DNA of 64,000 nucleotides from contig CAZTNW010000004.1 in the NCBI GenBank assembly GCA_964614945.1, forward strand, positions 1 through 64,000. The letters run 5' to 3'. Positions within the stretch are counted from its first letter, which is position 1, and every line of letters begins with the position of its first letter. The notes below the pieces were generated by a model. That model made no database searches. It worked only from the letters and a program-made list of their open reading frames with translations, and was not told the origin of the DNA. The translations under genes were made by a program, and so were the position numbers. Shown here piece by piece: positions 1 through 7,524 of this stretch. Origin of the DNA: CAZTNW01 sp964614945 (GTDB taxonomy: Bacteria; Caldisericota; JANLFM01).

Positions 1-1676
1 TCAGTTCGATCCTCGACGATTTTGGAGAAAAACGACGCCCAATCTGTCTCGTGCCGGTACCCCTCCTGAAGGTTGCTCAACACCGGATCGGCATTGTCAA
101 AGGATGCGAGTTTTCCCTTGATGTACTGAAAAAGGCTGTCGAAACAGGTGGAGGAATCAATGGGGTTCGGCTGGTTTTTCAAGACGGGATTGAACTTCCG
201 CCATTCCGGAATGGCCTGCGTCCTGAGCGCATCCAGGCGTGTTCCATCAAGCCAGGGCTCGATATCCAGGCTCATCGTGACGAGGGCAACGCGATCATTC
301 GCGTCGGCCACCTCGCTGATCCAGATGGAGTCTGATCCGAACTTCTCCTCCAGCCACATGTCCAGGCGGTGAGTCCGCCGCGCCTTGCACGGATTGCAAG
401 GCATTTGCTTGTCTGTCCCTGAGCGGCTTCTACGCACAAGACATACCGGGCAGACATGGCCATCCGACGAATCCTGGTCAGGAATCCTCCAACCGCGGAA
501 GACCGGCACGACCATCGTCTCCCGTGCCTTCCGGATTTCCGCCGTCATTTTCACGAGAGAGCGTGAAGGCTCGCTGATGCCGCAATAGGGAGGCATCTCG
601 AGGTTGGCGTCACGAGCATAACCGTCTATCTCTTCAGCCAGCCAACTTTGCCAATCGGCGATCTGCAAATCACCGCCTTGTTTGTCATGGTCGAGTTCCC
701 CTGGGAACGAAAAGACACAAGTCTCGCCGTCCCTGTATAAAAGGGAGCCTACAGCCAGATCGACCTCAACGAATTTGCAGACTCTGGTGAAAAACTCGTC
801 CAGCGCCAGCCGCGCCCCGGTCCAGTCGCCGATCTTCACCGCCCGAGTCTCGTAGTGGTCCGCACCGATCCCGACTGTTAAGAGCCGCCAACGGGTCTGT
901 TGTTTGAGGTTAGTGTTGGACCAGGGAAACTTATCGCCTTCCAGAATCGCCCCGGCTGCAGCGCTCTTGAACAGCGCGGCCGCGACATAAGACTGATCAA
1001 ACAGCGTGACATCGTTGTTCGGCAATCTGGTTTCGGCCAGGGTGCCGGTAAACGCCTTGCGCAGCCATCCTTCGGGGCCGACCGTGCCATCCCGCCAACG
1101 CCACCAGCCATCAAGATCATTCGCGAAACCGTTGTTACCGAGCCGCTGCAGCTCGGTAAGGAGACCCTCGATTTGTCCGAGCAGGCGTTTCCAGCCCTCA
1201 TCGGTGAGCAATGCAGGCGGGTCATCCAACAGATTGCGGACCGGATGGCCGAAAGCTGTGGACAACCACATGTGGGTGACATCCTGACCCAGATATTTGG
1301 CAGTGGACGACGGAAGATTCTTCTCGATACTCGATGCCATAGCGTGGCCGGCCTGGAGTAAGCCGACAAGGTTGGGTTTTGATTTACGGTCTGCATGCTC
1401 CCTGATAAAACCTGTCAGCGTAGCGGGCCATTCGATGTTATTGGCAGAACTCTTCTGGTAGTTATCCTTTACCCATTGCAGCAGGTTATCCCAGGGAAAG
1501 GGTGGGTTCTCCTGCTCATGCCACTTCTTGTAGTCATAATTGTTCCTCTGGCCACCGTGCTCCCGCAGGAAATCGATTTTGGCCTTGCCGGTCATATGAA
1601 GCCAGCCGATTGCCTCACACGCCAAAAGCAGAGGGCGGTGTTGGCGCAACGTGTCCGGAGGTTGAAATCCCGTCAT
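1..1676 (-). CDS. csx11: Csx11-type Cas10 large subunit of a type III CRISPR-Cas system (partial, C-terminus outside window)
   Basis: The minus strand is open from an ATG at 1676 to the left edge (558 codons, no stop). The start is set by an upstream GGAGGTGG and an ATGA overlap with the preceding RAMP gene. Visible parts are an N-terminal helical region with ACEAIGWLHMTGKAK near residue 20, a DVTLFDQSYVAAALFKSA segment from residue 222, a ferredoxin-like Palm1 domain from about residue 265 in which YRDGE (314-318) stands where cyclase palms have GGDD, a zinc ribbon CPVC (409-412) and CNPC (427-430), and NDRVALVTMSLD near 460. This layout matches the Csx11 family, large proteins that replace or resemble Cmr2/Cas10. 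No HD nuclease motif is visible in the part present. The catalytic Palm2 GGDD, if it exists, lies beyond the edge, so cyclic-oligoadenylate synthesis cannot be judged. Expected role (family knowledge): signalling or scaffold subunit of a crRNA-guided effector. Confidence 0.8.
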   Translation of the reverse strand, partial: MTGFQPPDTLRQHRPLLLACEAIGWLHMTGKAKIDFLREHGGQRNNYDYKKWHEQENPPFPWDNLLQWVKDNYQKSSANNIEWPATLTGFIREHADRKSKPNLVGLLQAGHAMASSIEKNLPSSTAKYLGQDVTHMWLSTAFGHPVRNLLDDPPALLTDEGWKRLLGQIEGLLTELQRLGNNGFANDLDGWWRWRDGTVGPEGWLRKAFTGTLAETRLPNNDVTLFDQSYVAAALFKSAAAGAILEGDKFPWSNTNLKQQTRWRLLTVGIGADHYETRAVKIGDWTGARLALDEFFTRVCKFVEVDLAVGSLLYRDGETCVFSFPGELDHDKQGGDLQIADWQSWLAEEIDGYARDANLEMPPYCGISEPSRSLVKMTAEIRKARETMVVPVFRGWRIPDQDSSDGHVCPVCLVRRSRSGTDKQMPCNPCKARRTHRLDMWLEEKFGSDSIWISEVADANDRVALVTMSLDIEPWLDGTRLDALRTQAIPEWRKFNPVLKNQPNPIDSSTCFDSLFQYIKGKLASFDNADPVLSNLQEGYRHETDWASFFSKIVEDRT

Positions 1677-2680
1677 TGTCCACCTCCCTTACTGGTAATC
1701 CTGTTTTTCATCTCCGCTTTGAATCCTTCCGCGTCCTTGTGAGTGAAGGAACCGGCTGGGCTCTGCTCACGTACCAGAGTGCCAAGGTCCTGGAGGCTGT
1801 GGAGGGTCTTCTTTGTGGATCGCGGCTCAACCTTTGCGGGTTCATTGGAGGCTTTCAAAAGTCCTGTCCATGTATCGATTCGAGCAGTGCCCCATCCGGC
1901 GGTGCGTTTGGCGGAGATGCCATAGGTTTCGAGAAGCGCCCTTATGCTGTCGATAAAGCCGTCGATGAAGTCGGCGGGAGTAACTTTATTGTTTTCAATT
2001 TCTCCCGGCAGGGGCGCATAAAGTAGCTGTAGCCTCCCTGTCGTTCCTGCCGGGACGACCTCATAGTAAATGGGCTGAGTCCCGGCCCGGCGGGTACGGC
2101 TGTGGGGATTGATCACCTCAAAGCCGATTTTGTTGAACCAAGTTGGGTAACAAGCAAGGGCTCCGGAGCGGAATTGCTCATCCTCTCCTTTCTCGTTGCC
2201 GAAGAGATGGAGAATCCAGGAAGGGTCCCTCCAGCCATTCATTTTCATGTCGTGCGAATCAAGATGTCCGGACAAGCCCGCCTGCATCCTACAGGCCCAG
2301 CGAAGAAGACCCTTCCAGGAGGCCGCTGACATGAACGGCACACCGAATACCCTGTCCTTGCGAACCGGGTTATCCAGCACGTGAAAGGGGCGGTCGTCCT
2401 TCGAGTACCAGGGTGATACCAGTGTGAAGGAAACGTCGATGCCGAACCAGGTCGAATCCGGTAGGGAAGCATGGTCTGGCTCAAGGTGAAGGCCCGGAGG
2501 GAGGTTGAACTCCGGTTTAGCCGGCCGTTTCATGTAGCATTGACGTGCATTGTTCTTCTCCCCGTCACGGCAGGACCAGACCACGCATCCATCCCCAAAG
2601 CCGGAAGCGAGACCAGCCTCGTTCACCCGTTTCGGGCACGCCTTGTTTTCGGCCAGGGAGGCGTAATAATCGAAGCTCAT
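1673..2680 (-). CDS. Type III CRISPR-Cas RAMP superfamily protein
   Basis: A 335-residue RAMP-fold protein, a likely backbone or crRNA-binding subunit of the type III effector. Visible RAMP hallmarks are FGVPFMSAASWKGLLR at 112-127 (the strand-helix that opens with a small-residue loop and KG.LR) and a glycine-rich loop TAGWGTARI at 260-268. The start is ATG 2680, not an upstream in-frame codon: it overlaps the stop of the Cmr1-like gene as ATGA and has AAAGGGGA upstream. Its own stop overlaps the Csx11 start the same way, so the genes are translationally coupled. The N-terminus holds several cysteines (15, 32, 37, 48) that could bind a metal. The closest assignment is Cmr4/Cmr6-like, but the subfamily cannot be fixed by eye. 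Confidence 0.75.
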   Translation of the reverse strand: MSFDYYASLAENKACPKRVNEAGLASGFGDGCVVWSCRDGEKNNARQCYMKRPAKPEFNLPPGLHLEPDHASLPDSTWFGIDVSFTLVSPWYSKDDRPFHVLDNPVRKDRVFGVPFMSAASWKGLLRWACRMQAGLSGHLDSHDMKMNGWRDPSWILHLFGNEKGEDEQFRSGALACYPTWFNKIGFEVINPHSRTRRAGTQPIYYEVVPAGTTGRLQLLYAPLPGEIENNKVTPADFIDGFIDSIRALLETYGISAKRTAGWGTARIDTWTGLLKASNEPAKVEPRSTKKTLHSLQDLGTLVREQSPAGSFTHKDAEGFKAEMKNRITSKGGGQ

Positions 2681-3831
2681 GAGCGGTCCCCTTTCCCGGT
2701 GAATAGTTGATCTATGATCTTGTCCCCGGCGAGAAAATCCCACCCATTCTGTCCCCAAGCATTCGTGAGACGTCCCTTCATGGTGTTGAAATCGATCAGT
2801 CCAGGTTTCACGAAGCCAAAGGTTCTTGCGGGGTCTTTGAAGCTGAAGACCTTTTTGCTTTCCGCTTCGACATTGTTTCTTCGATCAGGTCGGCAACCAG
2901 CGATCCATGAATCGTTATGACCGCTTTGTTGCTTGGGCTCAGGGCGCCCAATAACACAGTTAAATGAGCTGGAGATGCCGTTCTGTCGTCCAAGATACTT
3001 TCCGTTCACGCACCAGAAGTGCTGCAAAGAAGCCCAGGCGAATTCACCGTGATTGAGCTTCCGCCATTTCGATAGATACTTTTCCAGATCATCACGACGT
3101 GTTTCAGCGAATTGCCGAGACGAGACCATCTGCACCAAGCCGTAGTCTTGGTGGTGCTTTTTTCCAACCCACCCATCGAGTTGGGTTTCCCTTGAATTGC
3201 GCCTGACCGTAATCGGGAGAGGAAAACCAACTTCTTTGCCTTGCAGTTGGTTTTCCAATTCCTGTACACTCCCGACTCTTTCCCCGCCTACTTCAATGAT
3301 TTGATCGTGGTGTTTCAATGGTGATCCATAGGTCCTGTTGCTGACCCTCAAGGACCCGTTTATCTCAGACAAGGAAACATTCGCTATAGCTGGTTCGTCA
3401 CTTGGCTTGAAGACTGTCTTGCCGCCGATAGCCCCATAGTCGGCGATCAGCCGAAGAGTAGCGTCCAGGATGGCCCACTCTTCATCCCGGATCGGGCGGA
3501 GGGGTGTGAACCGGATACTGAAAGTTTCGTTTTGTTTGATCTGGTCTGCCTTGGTATTGCCATTCCCACCCAAAACTTCGAATCTGAACTTCCGCGCCCA
3601 GCCGGTGCAGCCGAATAGCTCACAGACAACACAATGGTTTCGATCTTCACATTTCGTCTGTGTTGGGTCGCAGGCACTGCCTCCCAGACCACGGACCAAC
3701 ACCTCGAACCACCAGCGGATGGAGCCGAGCAGACCGGTGGTAATGAGGCGGTCCGGTTTCCCTTTTATATCGCCGGTCCACAAGTCCGTCAGGGCCTTGA
3801 GTTGATAACGCCTGTCTTTTAAAGCCGTCAT
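2677..3831 (-). CDS. Cmr1-like RAMP protein of a type III CRISPR-Cas system, with a PDZ-like insertion
   Basis: 384 residues. The N-terminal region (LKALTDLWTG, LITTGLLGSIRWWFEVLVRG at 29-48, CELFGCTGWARKFRFEV at 70-86) follows the Cmr1 pattern of a target-strand RAMP subunit: first strand, G.LRWW helix, then the FG.T segment. A glycine-rich loop DYGAIGGKT is at 131-139. A cysteine cluster (54, 61, 67, 70) could bind zinc. Residues about 172-218 do not look RAMP-like and resemble the second half of a PDZ domain (DQIIEVGGERVGSVQELENQ). The gene overlaps its upstream neighbour and its downstream neighbour by ATGA and has AGAGGGGGG before the start. Role inferred from family: part of the crRNA-guided RNA-targeting complex. 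Confidence 0.75.
   Translation of the reverse strand: MTALKDRRYQLKALTDLWTGDIKGKPDRLITTGLLGSIRWWFEVLVRGLGGSACDPTQTKCEDRNHCVVCELFGCTGWARKFRFEVLGGNGNTKADQIKQNETFSIRFTPLRPIRDEEWAILDATLRLIADYGAIGGKTVFKPSDEPAIANVSLSEINGSLRVSNRTYGSPLKHHDQIIEVGGERVGSVQELENQLQGKEVGFPLPITVRRNSRETQLDGWVGKKHHQDYGLVQMVSSRQFAETRRDDLEKYLSKWRKLNHGEFAWASLQHFWCVNGKYLGRQNGISSSFNCVIGRPEPKQQSGHNDSWIAGCRPDRRNNVEAESKKVFSFKDPARTFGFVKPGLIDFNTMKGRLTNAWGQNGWDFLAGDKIIDQLFTGKGDRS
3178..3318 (-). other. PDZ-like segment inside the Cmr1-like protein
   Basis: Residues about 172-218 of the Cmr1-like protein read as a PDZ C-terminal half: the D-x-I-I-x-V-x-G-x-x-V strand pair, an S-V-x-E-L helix, and a closing strand ITVRRNSRETQL. The N-terminal peptide-binding loop of a full PDZ is not evident, so this may be a partial or diverged domain. 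It lies directly after the glycine-rich RAMP loop and an NGSLRVSNRTYG segment. Confidence 0.5.
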
Positions 3832-4217
3832 AATTTACCCCCCTCTTTTGGAACTAGAGACTTACGCCCCGTTTCCTGCAGGTCTTCTTGAGATGAAGGT
3901 GTAAACATTCGGCGGTTTAATTGGGCGAATTCTTCGAAAGCGAAGCATTCGATGATTTTGCAGACGCGCATATAAGAACCAATATCCCCCTCTTCTCTTT
4001 TAGACCGTAACGTCCTCAAGCCAGATGTGCAACTGACCAAATATGAGCTGTTTTCAGCTGGATCTAAGCGAGTTTTGGGGGTCCTTATTATCCATTTTCC
4101 AGTCTGATATCGATTAGATTGCAGATACCGATCTGCCGAACTAAGCCCTCTTGGCTCGATGCGGGACATTGTCTTCTTTTTTCCCCAATACAAAAACACG
4201 CCGCCTTCCCGCTCCAT
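3828..4217 (-). CDS. Uncharacterised protein, first gene of the type III CRISPR-Cas operon
   Basis: 129 residues, not recognised. It is basic, has no membrane segment, no signal peptide and no clear catalytic motif; cysteines are at 63 and 86. It overlaps the Cmr1-like start by ATGA, so it is co-translated with the cas genes. The start is uncertain: ATG 4217 has GGTAGGGA directly upstream, whereas the in-frame ATG 4169 (MSRIEPRG) has a weaker GAAGA. The N-terminal 16 residues look less protein-like, so 4169 is a real alternative. A perfect inverted repeat (4271-4295) lies just upstream. It might be a diverged small subunit or an ancillary protein; no function is assigned. Confidence 0.6.
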   Translation of the reverse strand: MEREGGVFLYWGKKKTMSRIEPRGLSSADRYLQSNRYQTGKWIIRTPKTRLDPAENSSYLVSCTSGLRTLRSKREEGDIGSYMRVCKIIECFAFEEFAQLNRRMFTPSSQEDLQETGRKSLVPKEGGKL

Positions 4218-4857
4218 TCCCTACCACTTAAGTTTAAATGGTGGATCTGAATCCTTTGATATATGTTATCTCGTTCGCAAGGATAAAGCGAACGAAGATG
4301 CTAACCTGCCGAATCCGAATGACTCGCCCGCATTTTCCCTTGTTGTAACCACATATTCCTAAAATTGCTTTAGTCGATCGTCCGGCAGCTGCATTGAAGC
4401 GGCGGTTATGTGGTCAAGAAGAAAAGTCTCAAGATCTTCGATATGATAGTCTCCCTGCATGTATGTTCGAGCCAGGCTCTTTCAGGATGCAGTAGGCTGT
4501 GAGTCCCTTAGCACATTCTGCAGCTCCCAGAAAACAATTTGAGATTCTTCCCGAAGCAGCAGAAGACTATCGTCAGCACCTGGAGATGCCGGAAGATAAC
4601 GGACTGTTGGATGTTCAAATGGAGTCCCCTCCGCAGCATGATCCAAAATAGGCTACAGGTATGGACGCAACAGCGCAAGATGAAACTAATTCACGTCATG
4701 GCCAAATCACGTGAACAGAACGGGCACGAGACAGCCCGCTTCCGGGCCCCGTACGAGCCTCGATATAGAGAATAATAAGGGATGTTGTAGGAGACTTAAG
4801 CGGCCGGAGGCCAATAGAAACGATAAATCCCTCGGAGATCCAACCCACGGATCTCCG
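4218..4857. other. Gene-poor interval between the CRISPR-Cas operon and tRNA-Asn
   Basis: No convincing gene or CRISPR array is seen. It contains the inverted repeat at 4271-4295 and a 9-bp perfect stem at 4833-4857. On the minus strand 4652-4359 one frame is open apart from a single TGA at 4484-4482 and ends with ..LETFLLDHITAASMQL..; this could be a decayed gene end, but a chance frame is not excluded. A short plus-strand open frame at 4539-4775 overlaps the same bases and has no ribosome binding site. Confidence 0.5.
4271..4295 (-). promoter_or_regulatory. Perfect 8-9-8 inverted repeat upstream of the CRISPR-Cas operon
   Basis: TCGTTCGC, nine bases, GCGAACGA. It lies 54 bp upstream of the first gene start, with the AT-rich block 4258-4270 between them. 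Position and symmetry fit a repressor operator. No regulator for it is visible in the window. Confidence 0.4.
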
Positions 4858-4883
4858 TTAAATAAAAACCGCTGAAATCAGCG
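4858..4883 (-). terminator. Intrinsic terminator of tRNA-Asn
   Basis: Read on the minus strand just after the tRNA, CGCTGATTTCAGCG (4883-4870) forms a short hairpin followed by GTTTTTATTT. This is a short stem with a good U-tract, ten bases after the encoded CCA. Confidence 0.6.
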
Positions 4884-4893
4884 AATTGAAATC

Positions 4894-4969
4894 TGGCTGC
4901 CTGGGCAGGACTCGAACCTGCAACATGCTGGTTAACAGCCAGCCGCTCTGCCAATTGAGCTACCAGGCA
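4894..4969 (-). tRNA. tRNA-Asn (GTT)
   Basis: A complete 76-nt cloverleaf. The acceptor stem is TGCCTGG/CCAGGCA, the D arm GCTC..GAGC, the anticodon stem GCTGG/CCAGC with loop CTGTTAA (anticodon GTT), and the T arm GCAGG TTCGAGT CCTGC. The discriminator is G and the 3' CCA is encoded. A promoter (5016-4987) and a terminator (4883-4858) flank it. It marks the boundary between the CRISPR-Cas region and the housekeeping block. Confidence 0.95.
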
Positions 4970-4986
4970 GTCTTTCTCTCTGCGTT

Positions 4987-5016
4987 AGTTTAGCACAGCA
5001 GTGGATTAGGGCTCAA
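4987..5016 (-). promoter_or_regulatory. Sigma-70 type promoter of tRNA-Asn
   Basis: Minus strand TTGAGC (5016-5011), 18-bp spacer, TAAACT (4992-4987), ending 17 bases upstream of the mature tRNA 5' end. Confidence 0.5.
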
Positions 5017-5068
5017 TTGAGCGACAAAAAATCTGGGCTGATTTTAGGGCAGTGTGTCGTGATTCTCG

Positions 5069-5308
5069 TCAGGGTTTCACGCCTTTCTCCACGCCGTCTG
5101 CCCGCGTCGCACAGGAAGAGCAGTACCAGAAGAGGTTGTTTGGATCGAGACATCCATTGCAGTGGATGTCCTCTGCCTTAAGGGGTTTCTCCTCCGAGGA
5201 CCACTCCTTGGCCACCTTTATTCTCTTTTCCTCGCTGTTCTCCTGCGTGGCGATGAACACCGCGCATTCGTTGCAATTAATACCGCAAAAAGCAACGATT
5301 TTTTCCAC
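5069..5308 (-). CDS. Small DUF3795-type cysteine-rich protein
   Basis: 79 residues starting at GTG 5308 after AGGGAGGGC. The N-terminus AFCGINCNECAVFIAT and the later CNGC and CSSCATR are the DUF3795 pattern of putative zinc-binding proteins (C8, C12, C15, C50, C53, C63, C66). Family members usually continue beyond ..VEKGV with another Cys pair; here the protein stops at GVKP, so it may be slightly truncated. Function unknown. It is separated from the SplB-like gene upstream by 120 bp. Confidence 0.6.
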   Translation of the reverse strand: MEKIVAFCGINCNECAVFIATQENSEEKRIKVAKEWSSEEKPLKAEDIHCNGCLDPNNLFWYCSSCATRADGVEKGVKP

Positions 5309-5428
5309 TTGCGTGCCCTCCCTTAATATCGGAAATAGACAGGGGCATTTCCCCTTGGTCTTGTTTATTAGAGTTCTGAGTTGACCTGAAAGTTTATTTC
5401 TTGCCGGGGTAAATTGATATTTTTAAGT

Positions 5429-6241
5429 TCAGAAACAGCAGCGCACTTCCAGCTTGATCTTTGCTGCCAGCCCTTCCAATTTTCTTCTCCAGCCCTCGCG
5501 GAAAAAAGTCGGGTTCTTGCGGTATTCCTCCCAAGCGGGAAGGAGGTGGGGAAGCTTCTTAGTCAATACTGGTTTTATCTTCACCCAGACTTTGGGATAA
5601 AGTTGGAGGGAATCGACGAGGACGTAATCCACTTTTGCTTTTTTCCCTTCTTCAAGCAGTGCAGCGAGGCTTTCTTCAGAATCAGAAATACCAGGGAGCA
5701 GAGGAGCCACAAACAACCACGTTTTTATGTCTTCATTTTTTGCGAGCCGCAAAGCATTCAGCCTGAGGTCAGGTGGAGGTGTCTTACTTTCAATAATGGC
5801 GATGATCTCAGGATCGAGCGAACAAAGGCTGATCCCGATCTCCGCCCGGGGAAATTTCTTTACTAAATCAAGATCACGCAATACCAGAGGGGACTTGGTG
5901 AGTATTGAGAGGGAGAGGTTCGAATTTAATAGCTCTTCCAGACAGGAGCGGGTGATCTGAAAATGCTCTTCCTGGGGTTGATATGGGTCCGTAACAGTTG
6001 AGAAGCAGACAACACCAGTGGAGGCCTGTCGGAGTTTTCGTGTGAGCAGCGAAGGAGCATTGATTTTTACATCGAGGAAAGAACCCCAGCTCTCCTTATG
6101 GCCGGTAAAACGTTGGATAAAATCTGCATAACAATAAGTGCAGCCATGCTCACAACCGATATAAGGATTTACTGTGTAATCGATGCCGGAGATGCGGGAA
6201 CGGTTCAGAACAGACTGAACTTCAATGACCCGGGGAAGCAT
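5429..6241 (-). CDS. Radical SAM protein of the spore photoproduct lyase-like (SplB-related) family
   Basis: 270 residues. The radical SAM motif CEHGCTYCYA (CxxxCxxC, residues about 30-39) binds the 4Fe-4S cluster and S-adenosylmethionine. VCFSTVTDPYQPQEE and LTKSPLVLRDLDL are typical of the DNA-repair-photolyase-like radical SAM group (COG1533). These proteins are widespread and mostly uncharacterised; true SplB repairs spore photoproduct, but the spore-lyase cysteine outside the cluster cannot be confirmed here. A Cys pair is at the extreme C-terminus (RCCF). The start ATG 6241 has no good ribosome binding site. It lies downstream of rpoD with a 104-bp gap. Confidence 0.75.
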   Translation of the reverse strand: MLPRVIEVQSVLNRSRISGIDYTVNPYIGCEHGCTYCYADFIQRFTGHKESWGSFLDVKINAPSLLTRKLRQASTGVVCFSTVTDPYQPQEEHFQITRSCLEELLNSNLSLSILTKSPLVLRDLDLVKKFPRAEIGISLCSLDPEIIAIIESKTPPPDLRLNALRLAKNEDIKTWLFVAPLLPGISDSEESLAALLEEGKKAKVDYVLVDSLQLYPKVWVKIKPVLTKKLPHLLPAWEEYRKNPTFFREGWRRKLEGLAAKIKLEVRCCF

Positions 6242-6345
6242 CAGGTTCAGATCGATGAGTTTCTTAGAGAGAGGGGTAAGTAATTATCGATCCGATTCCA
6301 ATCATGACCTGCTCCTTCGGCGGCAGTTTTGCCTCGCTTCCCTTT

Positions 6346-7470
6346 TCATTCCAGAAAATCTTTCAATTTCCGCGAACGGGAGGGATGTTTTAATTTGCGC
6401 AGGGCTTTGGCCTCGATTTGCCGAATGCGCTCGCGGGTGACGCCAAAATAATGACCGACTTCTTCCAACGTTCGAGGGTGGCCGTCCTCCAGGCCGAAAC
6501 GCAATATCAGGACTTTTTGTTCCCTGTAGCTCAGCGTACCCAGGATATCATGCATTTGGTCGCGCAGGAGGCTCTGGAAGGCGGCGTCCGAGGGAGGAGT
6601 GATCTTCTTGTCCTCGACAAAATCTCCCAGATGGGAGTCCTCTTCTTCGCCGATGGGGACCTCCAGAGATACCGGCTCCTGGGCGGCCTTCAGGATCTCC
6701 CGCACTTTATCCACTGTGGTCTGCATCTCTTTGGCGATTTCCTCTTCCGTAGGCTCTCGTCCCAGCCGCTGAACTAAGCTGCGAGAAGTCTTCACAAGTT
6801 TGTTGATCGTCTCCACCATATGCACAGGCACCCTGATTGTGCGAGCCTGATCGGCGAGGGCGCGGGTGATGGCCTGACGGATCCACCATGTGGCATAGGT
6901 GGAAAATTTATAACCGCGGTGGTAGTCGAATTTTTCTGCGGCCCTGATCAAGCCGAGATTCCCTTCCTGGATGAGATCGAGAAAAAGCAGGCCCCTGCCC
7001 ACATATTTTTTGGCAATGGAGACCACCAGGCGTAAATTAGCTTGAATCAAGGCCTTCTTCGCCTCTTCCTCTCCCCGTTCGATCCTTATGGCCAGTTCCA
7101 CCTCCTCCGGTTGCTTGAGCAGCGGCACCTTCCCGATTTCCTTGAGATAAAGACGGACCGGATCATCCACATCGACCCCGGCGAGGAGATATTCATCCTT
7201 GAGCTCTTCTTCGCTGATCGCGGCAAAAGCACGGCTGTGCTCGTCCTGCACCCTCACGCCCAGGTCGTCCAGGGTCTGGTACATCTCGTCAATTTGCTCA
7301 GAGGAGAGAGAGACCTCTTGCAGGGCATTCATTATCTCCTGATAGGTCAACGCTCCCTGTTTTTTCCCCTTATCCAGGAGCTCCTGGACCTCTACGGATC
7401 TGAAATCTTTGCTCTCAGTCCTCAATTTATCGATAACATCAATCATCTCCTCGTTTTCGCGGTCTTTCAA
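6346..7470 (-). CDS. rpoD: RNA polymerase primary sigma factor (sigma A/RpoD)
   Basis: 374 residues, the compact size of Gram-positive-type primary sigma factors. Region 1.2 is DPVRLYLKEIGKVPLL. Region 2 holds the core-binding and -10 recognition helices (FSTYATWWIRQAITRALADQ). Region 3 follows with VHMVETINKLV, and region 4 ends with the -35 helix-turn-helix GVTRERIRQIEAKALRKLKHP. The TTG start at 7470 is preceded by AAGGAGG at ten bases; the in-frame ATG eight codons later has its AGGAG directly abutting and is less likely. It follows dnaG, the usual primase-sigma pair of the macromolecular synthesis operon. Confidence 0.95.
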   Translation of the reverse strand: MKDRENEEMIDVIDKLRTESKDFRSVEVQELLDKGKKQGALTYQEIMNALQEVSLSSEQIDEMYQTLDDLGVRVQDEHSRAFAAISEEELKDEYLLAGVDVDDPVRLYLKEIGKVPLLKQPEEVELAIRIERGEEEAKKALIQANLRLVVSIAKKYVGRGLLFLDLIQEGNLGLIRAAEKFDYHRGYKFSTYATWWIRQAITRALADQARTIRVPVHMVETINKLVKTSRSLVQRLGREPTEEEIAKEMQTTVDKVREILKAAQEPVSLEVPIGEEEDSHLGDFVEDKKITPPSDAAFQSLLRDQMHDILGTLSYREQKVLILRFGLEDGHPRTLEEVGHYFGVTRERIRQIEAKALRKLKHPSRSRKLKDFLE

Positions 7471-7524
7471 TAATATCTATCCTCCTTAAACAGAGGAAGC
7501 GGTCTATTTATTCGAGTCATCGAG

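Noticed and set aside
878..1396. Minus-strand open frame of 172 codons and plus-strand frames at 900-1361
   Set aside because: They are other frames of the Csx11-like gene, whose own frame is open throughout 1-1676 and carries clear Cas10 features.
4539..4775. A 78-codon plus-strand open frame in the gene-poor interval
   Set aside because: No ribosome binding site, unlikely composition and no recognisable motif; it overlaps other equally plausible frames.
4857..4893. A 37-base CRISPR-repeat-like sequence (GTTAAATAAAAACC ... GAATTGAAATC) beside tRNA-Asn
   Set aside because: Only one copy exists and no spacers follow. On the minus strand it is better explained as the tRNA-Asn terminator hairpin with its T-tract.
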